64,000 nucleotides of DNA from Cyclobacteriaceae bacterium. Its GTDB lineage: Bacteria; Bacteroidota; Bacteroidia; Cytophagales; Cyclobacteriaceae. The stretch covers positions 372,001 through 436,000 of the forward strand of contig JANQEU010000075.1 of the NCBI GenBank assembly GCA_028278225.1, read 5' to 3'. The notes under the pieces were generated by a model. It was given only the letters and a program-made list of their open reading frames with translations. It made no database searches and was not told the origin of the DNA. Shown here one piece after another: positions 1 through 9,295 of the stretch (positions are counted from its first letter, which is position 1; each line of letters opens with the position of its first letter). The translations under genes were made by a program, and so were the position numbers.

Positions 1-1
1 T

Positions 2-499
2 TTGCCATGTTATATCCCGGGATGCGGACTGGCGGTGGGTGACCTTCACTTTGCGCAGGGAGATGGTGAAGTGACAGGAACCGCCCTGGAAATGGACGCC
101 ACCGTCACCCTGACGACTGAGTTAATCAAAGATGGAAGAAAACTGGGCAATGGCCCGCATTACGAAGGATCATCGACATTACTTGATATACCATCAAGGA
201 CCTTCTACGCCACTACCGGTTTCCCGGTCAAGAAGAAGGGGGAAGTACCTCCTGATATGAAATACCTTGAATCGGGTAAAGTTGCTGATCTCGAAAATCT
301 GTCAAAGGATATTTCGCTGGCAGCCAGAAATGCCCTGCTCGAGATGATCGACTACATTTCAGATACCTATGGCTACACGAAGGAACAGGCCTATATCATT
401 ACATCGGTTGCCGTTGACCTGCGGATTGGTCAACTGGTAGATGCACCCAATGTGGGAGTAACTGCCATCCTGCCCCTGGATATTTTCGAAGAGCGGTAA
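2..499 (+). CDS. acetamidase/formamidase family protein, C-terminal part
   Basis: The reading frame is open from the window edge, so the N-terminal half of the protein lies outside; the apparent TTG start at position 2 is an artefact of the cut. The visible 165 residues match the C-terminal half of the acetamidase/formamidase (FmdA/AmdA) family: the segment GDLHFAQGDGEVTGTALEM near residues 13-31 is the family's conserved H-x-x-QGDGE block, and the tail DLRIGQLVDAPNVGVTAILP is also typical. These enzymes hydrolyse short aliphatic amides to ammonia and the acid in the cytoplasm. The frame ends at TAA 497-499. No partner gene is visible downstream; the next gene faces the other way. Substrate cannot be told from this fragment. 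Confidence 0.88.
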   Translation: MPCYIPGCGLAVGDLHFAQGDGEVTGTALEMDATVTLTTELIKDGRKLGNGPHYEGSSTLLDIPSRTFYATTGFPVKKKGEVPPDMKYLESGKVADLENLSKDISLAARNALLEMIDYISDTYGYTKEQAYIITSVAVDLRIGQLVDAPNVGVTAILPLDIFEER

Positions 500-571
500 G
501 AAGTAACAATGTATCCGATCTGCCCGCTTGTGCAAGTTTTAAACTTTCACGAGCACTCCATTTCCTGGATT

Positions 572-1261
572 TTACCGCAACAATTTGTCCAATGCCCTTC
601 CCTTGGTTAACCATGCTATTCCAAAAGCAAAAAGCGCTACGGCTTCACCAATGAAAATGTCGAACTCTGTTATTTCAAATTTGAAAATGAACTCCATGGC
701 CAGAAAAGCGATGCTCAGCCAGATAATCAGACCGCAAGCCCTGTAGAGTCTCTTTCTCCTTTTTACGAGCCTTTCGGGAAAGCCCTCACCAATTGTCCTG
801 TAAAACCTAAAATAAGACATCCAGCCTATTATGATAAAAAACAGGCCTGCAGCAATGAGATGGATGGTTTTAACCAATTGAATGCCGTGTTCATAGCAGG
901 CTAAGTCAGGATCTATGTTTCCACATAGTTTTACAAGTGTGGGAAGCAACGCCACCAGGATCGCCAGGGCACCGGCGATATTCGTTATAAGGTTGTCTTT
1001 GATCCGGTCTTCCACACCTTTGTTCCCTTTATACCCCCTGTATGAGATCAGGAACAATCCAAAAGCCCAAAGTACGCCAACGAAGACATTCCGCATTTTG
1101 GTGTAATAGTAAAGGCTTACTGAGCATTGCACCTGGAGACTACCGGCAAAAATCGAATCGCCGATAATAAGAATGATGGGCAATGAAACCCCCAGGATAC
1201 CAAGTAGGGTTCTTAGCGTCAGAAAGGAGATCACGAGGTTGTTTCCTGAGTTGTTTTCCAT
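572..1261 (-). CDS. six-helix integral membrane protein of unknown function
   Basis: This 229-residue protein has about six hydrophobic segments (roughly residues 20-38, 60-77, 93-112, 130-150, 172-190 and 203-220) and a basic loop (LVKRRKRLYR, near 164-173) that should be cytoplasmic. The stretch SLYYYTKMRNVFVGVLWAFG near residues 49-68 is a motif I have seen in uncharacterised bacterial membrane proteins, but I can attach no function to it. It has no cleavable signal peptide. It faces the preceding amidase gene tail to tail with a 72-bp gap and stands 149 bp upstream of the TonB-like gene on the same strand, so co-transcription is uncertain. It is real rather than a shadow because hydrophobicity is cleanly periodic and overlapping frames are short. 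Confidence 0.75.
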   Translation of the reverse strand: MENNSGNNLVISFLTLRTLLGILGVSLPIILIIGDSIFAGSLQVQCSVSLYYYTKMRNVFVGVLWAFGLFLISYRGYKGNKGVEDRIKDNLITNIAGALAILVALLPTLVKLCGNIDPDLACYEHGIQLVKTIHLIAAGLFFIIIGWMSYFRFYRTIGEGFPERLVKRRKRLYRACGLIIWLSIAFLAMEFIFKFEITEFDIFIGEAVALFAFGIAWLTKGRALDKLLR

Positions 1262-1410
1262 GGTATTGTTGGTTTGCTTGTAATGATTCCTGTGTTCGGA
1301 AGGACTGTTTATATTTTTCGAACAACTGAAAGATAATGGATAAATCTCACAATGTCAAGGACTTGAGTTTGTGTGTGATGCCACTGCTATCGTAAGTTTC
1401 AAACCTGATG

Positions 1411-2085
1411 TTATTGGCTTAGCTTGAAAATTATGGGTATGACCATGCGGACATTTACTGCCTGTCCTCTTTGCTTACCGGGATTCCATTTAGGTGCCAA
1501 ACGCAATACACGGATTGCTTCCTCATCACAACCTGATCCAATCCCTTTGATCACCTGGATATCCGTGATCTCACCTTGGTCACTGATCACAAACTGCACA
1601 AAGACCTTTCCCTCGGTACCTACGATCCTTGCCTGGTTAGGATATTTAATTTGTTTGCCGAGGTATGTATAAAATGCGTCATAGCCGCCTATTGGCACTG
1701 GCATCACCTCCACGATTCCATCGTATACTTCTATCTTTTCTTCGGGTATTTCTTCAACGGGTGCCCAGTCCAAATCCGGGTCCTCAAACAGATCATTATC
1801 GATGACGATCTCAATGTCTTCTATTTCCTCCTCTTCACTGACTTCTTCAATGACGGGATTAATGATTTTGGGTTTAGGCGGACTGGGTGGTTTGATAACT
1901 GTCCGCTGAATGATGATTTCATCCATCAGATCGATGTTGCTGGCATTGAGGTCTACTTTAGGTCCCTGGATAGACCTCCATTCAAATGCTGTGATTGCCA
2001 GGGTGATTGCTGCACTTAGTCCAACAAAAAAGTAAAGGTTTCTTGATTTCTCCAGGTCTGATCTTGGATTCTTCTTCTTTTCCAT
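1411..2085 (-). CDS. energy transducer TonB family protein
   Basis: A 224-residue protein with the TonB layout: short basic N-terminus (MEKKKNPRSDLEKSRN), a single membrane anchor near residues 17-37, a periplasmic spacer that starts Pro/Lys-rich (PPSPPKPK near 65-72) and turns strongly acidic (EEVSEEEEIEDIE), then a TonB C-terminal domain from about residue 135 to the end, with the typical YPNQAR..G.EGKVFVQFVI and DEEAIRVL..APKWNPG signatures. Such proteins carry proton-motive energy from an ExbB/ExbD complex to outer-membrane TonB-dependent transporters. No exbB, exbD or TonB-dependent receptor is in the window, so its partner is unknown. Bacteroidota commonly encode several solitary TonB paralogues, and this is probably one. 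Confidence 0.9.
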   Translation of the reverse strand: MEKKKNPRSDLEKSRNLYFFVGLSAAITLAITAFEWRSIQGPKVDLNASNIDLMDEIIIQRTVIKPPSPPKPKIINPVIEEVSEEEEIEDIEIVIDNDLFEDPDLDWAPVEEIPEEKIEVYDGIVEVMPVPIGGYDAFYTYLGKQIKYPNQARIVGTEGKVFVQFVISDQGEITDIQVIKGIGSGCDEEAIRVLRLAPKWNPGKQRGQAVNVRMVIPIIFKLSQ

Positions 2086-2515
2086 AATATTATTTTGTGA
2101 TTTACGAAATTTGAAGAATTATCATCTAAAATCATGCCATATTGGAGTACGAACTACCAAAAGTGAGAGACAAACTGAAAAAGTCGGACATGTCCATGAA
2201 AATCCGGGTTTAAAGCTTTCTTGGATCTCCTGCCTCTGCCTGAAAGATTTAATTGACCACTTATCGCAAATACCGTAAGGTCATTTCAAAGATGCACAAA
2301 ATCTTTTAAAGGTATTCAGTAACCTTCGGCTATATCGGAGAGTATTTCATCTGGCTGCAAAAAGGCTAAAAAGTTGCTTTGGCGCAGATGGTGCTATGGT
2401 ATTACCTGCCCGAACTGAAAATTGATGTCAGCAGAGCTGAAAGGTCATACTACTTTCTCTTCGGACGTTCGGGCCGGTCCGGAGTGCTCTTTTTTTAACT
2501 CAAAATTCAAGGTCA
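2086..2515. other. 430-bp intergenic region, divergent TonB / permease genes
   Basis: This stretch separates the divergent TonB-like and permease genes and must hold both promoters, but I found no convincing TAnnTTTG box. The part from about 2370 to 2500 (+) is an open frame with protein-like composition (WYYLPELKIDVSRAERSYYF within it), including a 36-residue ORF from ATG 2388. It may be a small gene or the remnant of one, but there is nothing to confirm this. GGACGTTCGGGCCGGTCCGG at 2462-2481 is GC-rich and partly self-complementary and is followed by a T-run, resembling a weak terminator just before the permease start. Confidence 0.3.
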
Positions 2516-4948
2516 ATGATCAAAAATCATTTTAAGCTTATCGTACGGAATCTGTTTAAAAGAAAATGGTACGCGTTAATCAATATTTTCGGATTGGTTA
2601 TCGGGACTTCAACATTCCTGACCATAGTGCAATATGTCCGGTTTGAAACCAGCTATGATGACTTTCATGAAAACGGTGACTACGTTTACCGGACACTTGT
2701 CAAACGCTGGACCGGAGAAGAATTCAAAGGTAACTCCACGGTTACAGGGTATGCCCTGGGACCCAGCTTATACCAGGACTATCCGGAAGTTGAATCATTC
2801 TGCAGGATCCACCCGCAATACGGAGGTGCAGTTGTGGCTGCTGATGTAGAAGGAGTGCGAAAAAAATTTTACGAGAAGAATATGCTTTTTGCAGATTCCA
2901 CCTTTTTCGAAATGTTCACCTTCCAAAGCGTAGCCGGGGATGCCAGGACGTCATTGCAGAAACCCTTTTCTATTGTGCTGACAAATGAAATGGCAAAAAA
3001 ATGCTTTGGCAGATCCAATGCGGTAGGAGAAGAAATCTTCGTAAATGGCGGATGGGCGGAGGGAGATTATACGGTAACTGCTGTGCTGAAAGATATTCCT
3101 GAAAATTCCCACCTTGATTTTGATTACTTATTAAGTTTTCATGATCTGCTTACCCAGGGTCAATATACCGGGGATGATGGCTGGGGATGGTACAATTTCA
3201 TTACCTACGTCAAACTGACCGCAGGAAGTGATGCGCAAACACTTGAATCCAAGTTGGGACCCTTCATTGAAAAGTATGAAGGGGAAGAATTGGCACAGGA
3301 AAACAGGAAACATGAAATCAATTTTCAACCCATCCGGGATATTCATCTGACCCAGGGGCTATCTGAGGAACAGGCTGCTACGGGCAGTGCAACCACGGTC
3401 TATGCTTTTCTGGTGGTAGGCATTTTCATTTTGGTCATTGCGTGGATCAACTATGTTAACCTGTCCACGGCAAGGGCAACGGAACGTGCGAGGGAAGTAG
3501 GTGTGAAGAAGGTTGTTGGCGCCAGCAGATCTCAGCTCATCGCGCAATTCCTGCTTGAATCATTTTTCCTGAATACTGTTGCTGTGATCTCGGGATTATT
3601 GATACTTTTTCTCACCCTTCCTGAGCTTGGAGATGAAATGGGTAAAAAATTGAGCCTGGATCTTACCCACGATTTGACACTATGGGCGATTGCAGTTTTT
3701 ATGATATCTACCGGATCGATTTTGTCCGGTATCTATCCGGCTTTCGTTCTTTCCTCCTTCCGGCCTGTTTCGACGTTCAGGTTCCAAAATGCCGGGGAAA
3801 AAGGATTATTATTCAGACGAGCCCTCGTAGTTCTTCAATTTGGGGCTTCCCTGGCTTTGATTGCCGGTACGTTGACCGTTTACAAGCAGGTATCCTACAT
3901 GCGAAATCAGGACCTTGGCTTCAACCAGGATCAGGTTCTGGTAGTGCATGGCCCTAGAATTCTGCCGGATGATCTATCTCATACTGAAATATTCAACACA
4001 TTTAAGACAGAGCTGCTGCGTCATCCAACCATTCAGAATGTAGCGTCATCGGGAACTGTCCCGGGCGGAGGATTCAACTGGAAAACCTCTTTTCGCAAAG
4101 TAGGAGATCAACCGGAAGAGGCGGAGTCGGGGCATGTAACATGGGTGGACCTAGCTTTCATAAATACTTATGACCTTTCGGTCCTGGCTGGAAGAAAATG
4201 GAATCTTGAGTTAACATCCGACCGGAGAATGCTTATGGTGAATGAAGCTGCCCTGAATGCATATGGTCTCGGTACCCCGGAGGAAGCGCTGGAAAAGGAA
4301 TTGATTGTCGGAGACGATACCATTGGCATTATCGGCGTTCTCCAAGATTTTCATTGGAGCTCGTTGAAGACATCAAGAGAGGCTATTCTCCTGGCTCCGG
4401 CACGATCTCATTCGAGTTACTATTCCCTGAAGCTCGACTCCAAAGACCTTCGATCCACCATGGACCTGGTGGAGGAGTACTATGCCAGGTTCTTTCCCGG
4501 AAATCCGTTTGATTACTTTTTTATAGATGATTTCTTCAGCAGGCAATATAAGGATGACATAAAGTTTGGAGAGCTATTCACCTTTTTTTCGATCCTGGCA
4601 ATCATCATTGCCTGTATGGGATTATCAGGCCTTGTGTCCATAACTATTGTACAGCGTACGAAGGAGATCGGTATCCGAAAAGTGTTTGGTGCGAGTGCCA
4701 GGCATATTATGATTCAATTTCTCGGGAAGTTCATCCGTTTGGTCTTCATTGCGTGTAGTGTGGTACTACCCATGGTCTATTGGGGAATAAGGAATTGGCT
4801 GACAGGGTATGCATTTCGCATAGATATCGGATGGCAGCTGCTGATTATTCCGGTTTTGATATTGTTGGCCATAGCTACCATCACAGTCTGCGCTCAATCG
4901 ATCAGGGCTGCGACAAGGAATCCCGCATATTCATTGAGGACGGAATAG
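2516..4948 (+). CDS. ABC transporter permease, MacB/FtsX type (orphan)
   Basis: An 810-residue protein with two MacB-type periplasmic core plus FtsX permease modules. The N-terminus (KRKWYALINIFGLVIGTSTF, 14-33) enters the first helix; a core domain follows to about residue 285; then three helices separated by the FtsX coupling segment ERAREVGVKKVVGASRSQL, and later a second core domain and three final helices with the matching segment RTKEIGIRKVFGASARHIM. About eight membrane helices in all. Proteins of this class work with a LolD/MacB-like ATPase in export, signalling or mechanotransmission across the inner membrane; no ATPase gene is linked here. It lacks the prefix domain and the PadR partner of the two related permeases at 32.3 and 35.4 kb. 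The start was chosen for the RxxxKxKxxxxINIxGLxxG entry typical of the family. Confidence 0.9.
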   Translation: MIKNHFKLIVRNLFKRKWYALINIFGLVIGTSTFLTIVQYVRFETSYDDFHENGDYVYRTLVKRWTGEEFKGNSTVTGYALGPSLYQDYPEVESFCRIHPQYGGAVVAADVEGVRKKFYEKNMLFADSTFFEMFTFQSVAGDARTSLQKPFSIVLTNEMAKKCFGRSNAVGEEIFVNGGWAEGDYTVTAVLKDIPENSHLDFDYLLSFHDLLTQGQYTGDDGWGWYNFITYVKLTAGSDAQTLESKLGPFIEKYEGEELAQENRKHEINFQPIRDIHLTQGLSEEQAATGSATTVYAFLVVGIFILVIAWINYVNLSTARATERAREVGVKKVVGASRSQLIAQFLLESFFLNTVAVISGLLILFLTLPELGDEMGKKLSLDLTHDLTLWAIAVFMISTGSILSGIYPAFVLSSFRPVSTFRFQNAGEKGLLFRRALVVLQFGASLALIAGTLTVYKQVSYMRNQDLGFNQDQVLVVHGPRILPDDLSHTEIFNTFKTELLRHPTIQNVASSGTVPGGGFNWKTSFRKVGDQPEEAESGHVTWVDLAFINTYDLSVLAGRKWNLELTSDRRMLMVNEAALNAYGLGTPEEALEKELIVGDDTIGIIGVLQDFHWSSLKTSREAILLAPARSHSSYYSLKLDSKDLRSTMDLVEEYYARFFPGNPFDYFFIDDFFSRQYKDDIKFGELFTFFSILAIIIACMGLSGLVSITIVQRTKEIGIRKVFGASARHIMIQFLGKFIRLVFIACSVVLPMVYWGIRNWLTGYAFRIDIGWQLLIIPVLILLAIATITVCAQSIRAATRNPAYSLRTE

Positions 4949-4982
4949 CGTCAGGTGTAGCTTACTTTACTGGATTTGCAAT

Positions 4983-5050
4983 CTAGGACGCATGTGATGC
5001 CACAAAACAAAACCTTTTCAGTTGGTAATTTTGCATTGGATGCGTCCTAG
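4983..5050. repeat. inverted repeat between convergent genes
   Basis: CTAGGACGCAT (4983-4993) is repeated as its exact reverse complement ATGCGTCCTAG (5040-5050), and weaker pairing continues inwards (GATGC / GCATT). The loop is about 46 nt and there is no T-run, so it is not a standard intrinsic terminator, although it sits between the convergent permease and ATPase genes where a bidirectional terminator would be expected. A second small palindrome, CCTAGAAATCCTAGG, overlaps its right arm at 5046-5060. Confidence 0.5.
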
Positions 5051-5114
5051 AAATCCTAGGTTGTTGTGCGTGAAAAATGCCGGAAAACTTGGTCACAATG
5101 TAATTGAGATCGGG

Positions 5115-7361
5115 CTAGGAAATTGATTTCACTAGCTCTTTATAATGTAATGGATCTTTTTTTATTTCATCAATAAGATCAGAGACTGCATATTCAATAT
5201 CGCATATCAAATCTGAGTTTTTTGTCATTCTTTCAATATTATTTGAGTGACTGAAGTAGTGAAACACTTTTAGGATTCTCTTAGACCTTTCAGCACCCCA
5301 AAGTTGGTCGGCTCGTATATCGACTGTCGAACTACGATTACCAGGCAATCGCGAGTAAGTGTATAGTTCAGTAAACCTTCTTACGGCATTCGGAATATTC
5401 TGCAACACACCATAGTCTGTTTTATTAGAACTTTTGTTGAAGTCATATATTTCTTTAAACAAGTAGTGGTACTCAGAGTTATACTTTTGTATTGCGGATG
5501 GCAGCTTAGATATTGTAGCTTCATCAGCACTTATTCTTTTCACAAAGTAATATGAATGTTGTTGGTCAGCCTTTGGTAGTTCGCGGAGAAGTGTGAAAAA
5601 GTCAAAATTGTGAGTTGAGACGAACAACTGATCACATTTCAATTCCCAGCTGCTGTTTTCGTCATGTTTGTGAAAGAAAAAATCTTTTAACAAGGCATTA
5701 ACTTGAAAGATATGATTACTATCAAGACTTGAGACTGGGTCATCAATATAAACGATTGCAGTTTTTAAATCTTCAAGTTCTAGCAGTTTCGTTAAGAAAA
5801 ATGAAAAAGCAATAGCTGTTTTCTCTCCTTCACTCAAGTTAATAGCCTTATCATCATTCCGCTTAAGGGTGAAATATTCGTTTTCCCCGTCTTTTATCAC
5901 TTCTACATTTATTTCCTCCCGTCCTAGAAAGGAGTGTATGTATTTATTGAGTTTTTCTCGGCCCTTTTGGGCATTACTAATTTGAGCTTCAATCTGCTGT
6001 ATCTCCTTACTCAGGGATTGTTTTGCCGCACGCAATCTTTGTTCCCTTGCTTCATAAAGGGCAATTTTATTTTCTCGATTTGCAAGGTCAAGCTGTTGAA
6101 CTAGCTCACCTACATAATGATTTTTTAATTCTGTTATTGCAGATTTTTTGTTATTATCAAACTCCTCCGTGTTTTTATTATTTTTCCGAATTACTTCATT
6201 GAAGTCAGAGTTGTGTTGTAATACAGTTGTGCTGTAATCAGTGATGGTCGAGAAATCGGTAATTGCCTCAAAAGGCGTATTGCTTTTTAATTGTATAATC
6301 TTGTTAAGTTCATCAAGTTGTTTGTTGTAATTTTTTAGAGATTCGTTTCTACTAATTGATATCTTTTCAAATTCATCTCGAAACAATGGATACAAATCTC
6401 TTTTTTCAAGCTGCGATACTTGGAGTTTGGATGCTTCAATGCGTTCACTTAAACTTTGAAGCTCGGTTTTGTGATTTTTTAGATCTTCAGAAAAGTGTGC
6501 TAATAATTCATCTTTTCGCTTTTCGGGAATGATATTACCGCAATAATTGCACTCATTTTTCCCTTCATGATATTTAAGACCTGTCTCAACCCATTTGGCA
6601 ACTTCCGGATTTTCCAAAAAGAAGTCAATTGTTCTGGAGATTTCTGGCACTTTTTTAACTAGTTCTTTTACCTCATCAATTAATTGAGATAAGTTTATTG
6701 ATAGGTTGATTTCCTGAATCTCTGGAAGTTTATCATCTTCGGACGCTTTGGCTTGTTTCAACAATTCTTGCTCTTTAGTACTGTCCACCATGTACACATC
6801 AACATTTTGCCGAACCGCCTCAAAAATTGGACGCAGGTGTATTTTCGTAAAAGTGTCTACTAACTCCAATTTGATCTTAATGGTTGAAGCTGTATTTGTC
6901 AGTCCACTTTCAATCTCATTGGTAAGTCCCGTGTGTATTTGGTTTACACTACCGATCAGTTTATCAATTTTCTCAATTTTCTTTTTCTTAATTTCTATTT
7001 CAGCTTTTGCCTCAATAGATTCTTCCCCTAGCAACAATATCGGATCAAATGTTTCACCATCCCATTTCAGATTCTTTCTGATAAAGTCAGAATCGAAAAC
7101 TCGAATGTCGGTGTTGGGGATCGATAAGCTTACATTAGAATATTTACGGTCGTCCAAATCCAATATCTCAAATTCACAATTCGCATAATCTGAATTTAAC
7201 TCCTCCTTTTCAAAGCAATTGAAAAGTCTAGCAATTGTTGTTTTTCCAGAGTAATTCCAACCGTAAATAATATTGAGTTTTTTGAAGTCTTGGATGTCCC
7301 CAGTTCTTTTGTAGTCTCGAAACACCCCAAAATTCTTAATATTTAAAATTCTCCTAATCAA
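5115..7361 (-). CDS. RloC-like ABC-type ATPase with zinc hook (AAA_13 family)
   Basis: A 748-residue SMC/Rad50-like ATPase. The ATP site is split: Walker A GWNYSGKTT (34-42) at the N-terminus; ABC signature LSEGEKTAIAF (from about 509) and Walker B IVYIDDPVSSLDS (about 535-547) after a long coiled coil. C271-N-Y-C274 lies inside the coiled coil where Rad50 and RloC carry a zinc hook. The C-terminal region has R661-x3-E665 followed by H701 and H705 (VFHYFSH), which resembles the Arg-Glu-His catalytic set described for PrrC and RloC anticodon nucleases. RloC excises the wobble nucleotide of tRNA in response to DNA damage or phage attack. The gene is visibly more AT-rich than its neighbours, stands alone, and has no restriction-modification genes beside it, which suggests transfer. 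Family assignment to AAA_13 is firm; nuclease activity is inferred. Confidence 0.8.
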   Translation of the reverse strand: MIRRILNIKNFGVFRDYKRTGDIQDFKKLNIIYGWNYSGKTTIARLFNCFEKEELNSDYANCEFEILDLDDRKYSNVSLSIPNTDIRVFDSDFIRKNLKWDGETFDPILLLGEESIEAKAEIEIKKKKIEKIDKLIGSVNQIHTGLTNEIESGLTNTASTIKIKLELVDTFTKIHLRPIFEAVRQNVDVYMVDSTKEQELLKQAKASEDDKLPEIQEINLSINLSQLIDEVKELVKKVPEISRTIDFFLENPEVAKWVETGLKYHEGKNECNYCGNIIPEKRKDELLAHFSEDLKNHKTELQSLSERIEASKLQVSQLEKRDLYPLFRDEFEKISISRNESLKNYNKQLDELNKIIQLKSNTPFEAITDFSTITDYSTTVLQHNSDFNEVIRKNNKNTEEFDNNKKSAITELKNHYVGELVQQLDLANRENKIALYEAREQRLRAAKQSLSKEIQQIEAQISNAQKGREKLNKYIHSFLGREEINVEVIKDGENEYFTLKRNDDKAINLSEGEKTAIAFSFFLTKLLELEDLKTAIVYIDDPVSSLDSNHIFQVNALLKDFFFHKHDENSSWELKCDQLFVSTHNFDFFTLLRELPKADQQHSYYFVKRISADEATISKLPSAIQKYNSEYHYLFKEIYDFNKSSNKTDYGVLQNIPNAVRRFTELYTYSRLPGNRSSTVDIRADQLWGAERSKRILKVFHYFSHSNNIERMTKNSDLICDIEYAVSDLIDEIKKDPLHYKELVKSIS

Positions 7362-7578
7362 TGTCTTGATTTAAGGAACTTGTAGCAAGCCAAATAGACA
7401 GTTCAGTGTAATATTATTCCAAAGAACTTAACCTTGGACCCAAACTTTTTTATGTCGTCCACCATTAAATTCAACTTAATTTAACATTATTTATCCATAA
7501 ATACAGTATGTGCCAAGATGATATTTGTCATACATCGGCCTTCTTAATCCTTCAAAGCTGAGGAAAGTATTCACTCAT

Positions 7579-9144
7579 TCATGGAATCGCCTTGCGCCAT
7601 CCTTCGGCAAGCTGCCGGGAAAGTGATTCAATCAATTCCTGCTTTCCTTCGTTTTCTGCCAGATTGACGGTTTCATCAGGATCATTCGTGCGGTCATACA
7701 ATTCGGCCGCAATGTAATTACCCCGGGTTCCGGAAAGATGGTCCCACGTGTACCATTCGATGTAGTGATACTCTTCCGTATTGATGGAGTACCCCATATA
7801 TCTTCCTCCGTCCGCGGCTACTTTCGGCCGCCGGTGGAACTGGCTGAAAGCGGCTTTTTTCCAGGGACGATCAGGATCGTTGAGTAATGGCACAAAACTC
7901 TGTCCCTGCATATAATCCGGTATGTCAATACCGGCCAGTTCACACAAGGAAGGAAAAATATCCACCAGCTCCGTAATGGCAAAAGTCTGCACGCCTCTCT
8001 TTTCCTGTTCAGGGTAACGGATCATCATAGGCACTTTCAGATCGATATTATAGTTCGTCATCTTTCCCCAGCTATTATGGTCGCCCAGTTTCCAGCCATG
8101 GTCACCCCATACAATGATGATGGTGTTATCATAGAGATCCAGGGCTTTCAGGTGAGCGATCAACTGCCCGAACAACGCGTCTATGTAGCTGACACTTGCA
8201 TAATATCCCTGTTTCAGGATACGGGCGGTGTCCTCACTCATCCGGTAGGTGGAAGTGGGGTGGCCGATATGGCCAAAACCATCGTAGTGCCTCAGTTCGT
8301 ACATAGAGTTCATGGTAAAGACGGGTGCGCCTTCGGGGAGGTTCGGGTTGGCAGCCAGGGGTATTTCCCCGGGATCATATAGGTCCCAGTATTTTTTCGG
8401 GACGGCAAAAGGCAGGTGAGGACGGAAATAACCCAGGGCCAGGTAGAAGGGCTTGTTCATTTTGGCGAGCCTTGTCAGGGTTTCTTTGGCCAGTTTGGTT
8501 TGTGCGCCATCATAGTACATGGTATCGTGAACATCGGCCATTTCCCATGCCGGACCTGTATTCCAGCCATCGGCGTACCGTACGGGTCTGAGCTTCAGCA
8601 GCGAATCGCGCCGGATCTCCTGCGATCGCTGGATCTCCTCACTGATATAAAAGGTTTCCCCGTCTCTTCCCAGCCAGTCCGGCCTCACATACCGTGCCGG
8701 TCGCAGGTCGGGTTCGTCCCATGAGACGGAGTCAGGCATGTAGTTGTGAAAGATCTTGCCGATGTTCACCGTATGATAGCCAAACCGGCTGAAGTATTGC
8801 GGCATGGTCACGGTTTCCGGATTGATCTCACGAAACTTGTCACCCAGGTGCCACACACGTGTAGAATCAGGCCGTAAACCCGTCATAAGGCTGGCCCGGG
8901 ACGGTGCACAAACAGCGGACTGACAAAAGGTTTGTCTGAAGGTCATCCCTTCATCGGCAAATTGATCCAGGTTTGGCGTAATGGCCACGGGATCGTCATA
9001 AGCACCAAGGGTTGGGCGGAGATCGTCAATGGAGACGAACAGGATGTTGGGTTTTGTTCGTTGCACGGATTGCTCACCGCACCCTGCCAGCATTGTGACG
9101 ATGGCAAAACCGGTCAACACGGAAAACAGGAGATTTCTGACCAT
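7579..9144 (-). CDS. lipoprotein sulfatase, iduronate-2-sulfatase-like
   Basis: A 521-residue arylsulfatase-family enzyme. An N-terminal signal peptide ends in the lipobox MLAG-C22, so it should be a lipid-anchored envelope protein. The metal site starts with SIDD (D40, D41), and C79-A-P-S-R83 is the CxPSR motif in which cysteine is converted to formylglycine. Later motifs such as VWGDHGWKLGDHNSWGK fit the S1 sulfatase active site. The overall sequence (DDLRPTLGAYDD, HTVNIGKIFHN, WDHLSGTRGNY) is closest to iduronate-2-sulfatase-type members (SulfAtlas S1_7). Such enzymes remove sulfate from glycosaminoglycan- or algal-type polysaccharides. No glycoside hydrolase, SusC/D pair or formylglycine-generating enzyme is adjacent, so the substrate is open; a maturase must be encoded elsewhere. 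It is divergent from the next gene. Confidence 0.9.
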   Translation of the reverse strand: MVRNLLFSVLTGFAIVTMLAGCGEQSVQRTKPNILFVSIDDLRPTLGAYDDPVAITPNLDQFADEGMTFRQTFCQSAVCAPSRASLMTGLRPDSTRVWHLGDKFREINPETVTMPQYFSRFGYHTVNIGKIFHNYMPDSVSWDEPDLRPARYVRPDWLGRDGETFYISEEIQRSQEIRRDSLLKLRPVRYADGWNTGPAWEMADVHDTMYYDGAQTKLAKETLTRLAKMNKPFYLALGYFRPHLPFAVPKKYWDLYDPGEIPLAANPNLPEGAPVFTMNSMYELRHYDGFGHIGHPTSTYRMSEDTARILKQGYYASVSYIDALFGQLIAHLKALDLYDNTIIIVWGDHGWKLGDHNSWGKMTNYNIDLKVPMMIRYPEQEKRGVQTFAITELVDIFPSLCELAGIDIPDYMQGQSFVPLLNDPDRPWKKAAFSQFHRRPKVAADGGRYMGYSINTEEYHYIEWYTWDHLSGTRGNYIAAELYDRTNDPDETVNLAENEGKQELIESLSRQLAEGWRKAIP

Positions 9145-9295
9145 AATGATATTTCAGGAATTAAGTTGGAGCTGTAGCATCTAAAAAGTCTCGATTATCA
9201 GCATTCAAAAATCCCTATTATGTGATCTCTTTCCAACACTTATTTAGTAAATTAGAATACAACGCTCAATTTATGAACTCTCCAAAATTATAGCT

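Noticed and set aside
399-614. Minus-strand frame of 71 codons over the end of the amidase gene
   Set aside because: It overlaps two well-supported genes, and its composition is that of an antisense shadow.
5115-7361. Firm gene symbol rloC for the ATPase
   Set aside because: Zinc hook and R/E/H residues fit, but AAA_13 proteins without proven nuclease activity are common, and alignment cannot be run here.
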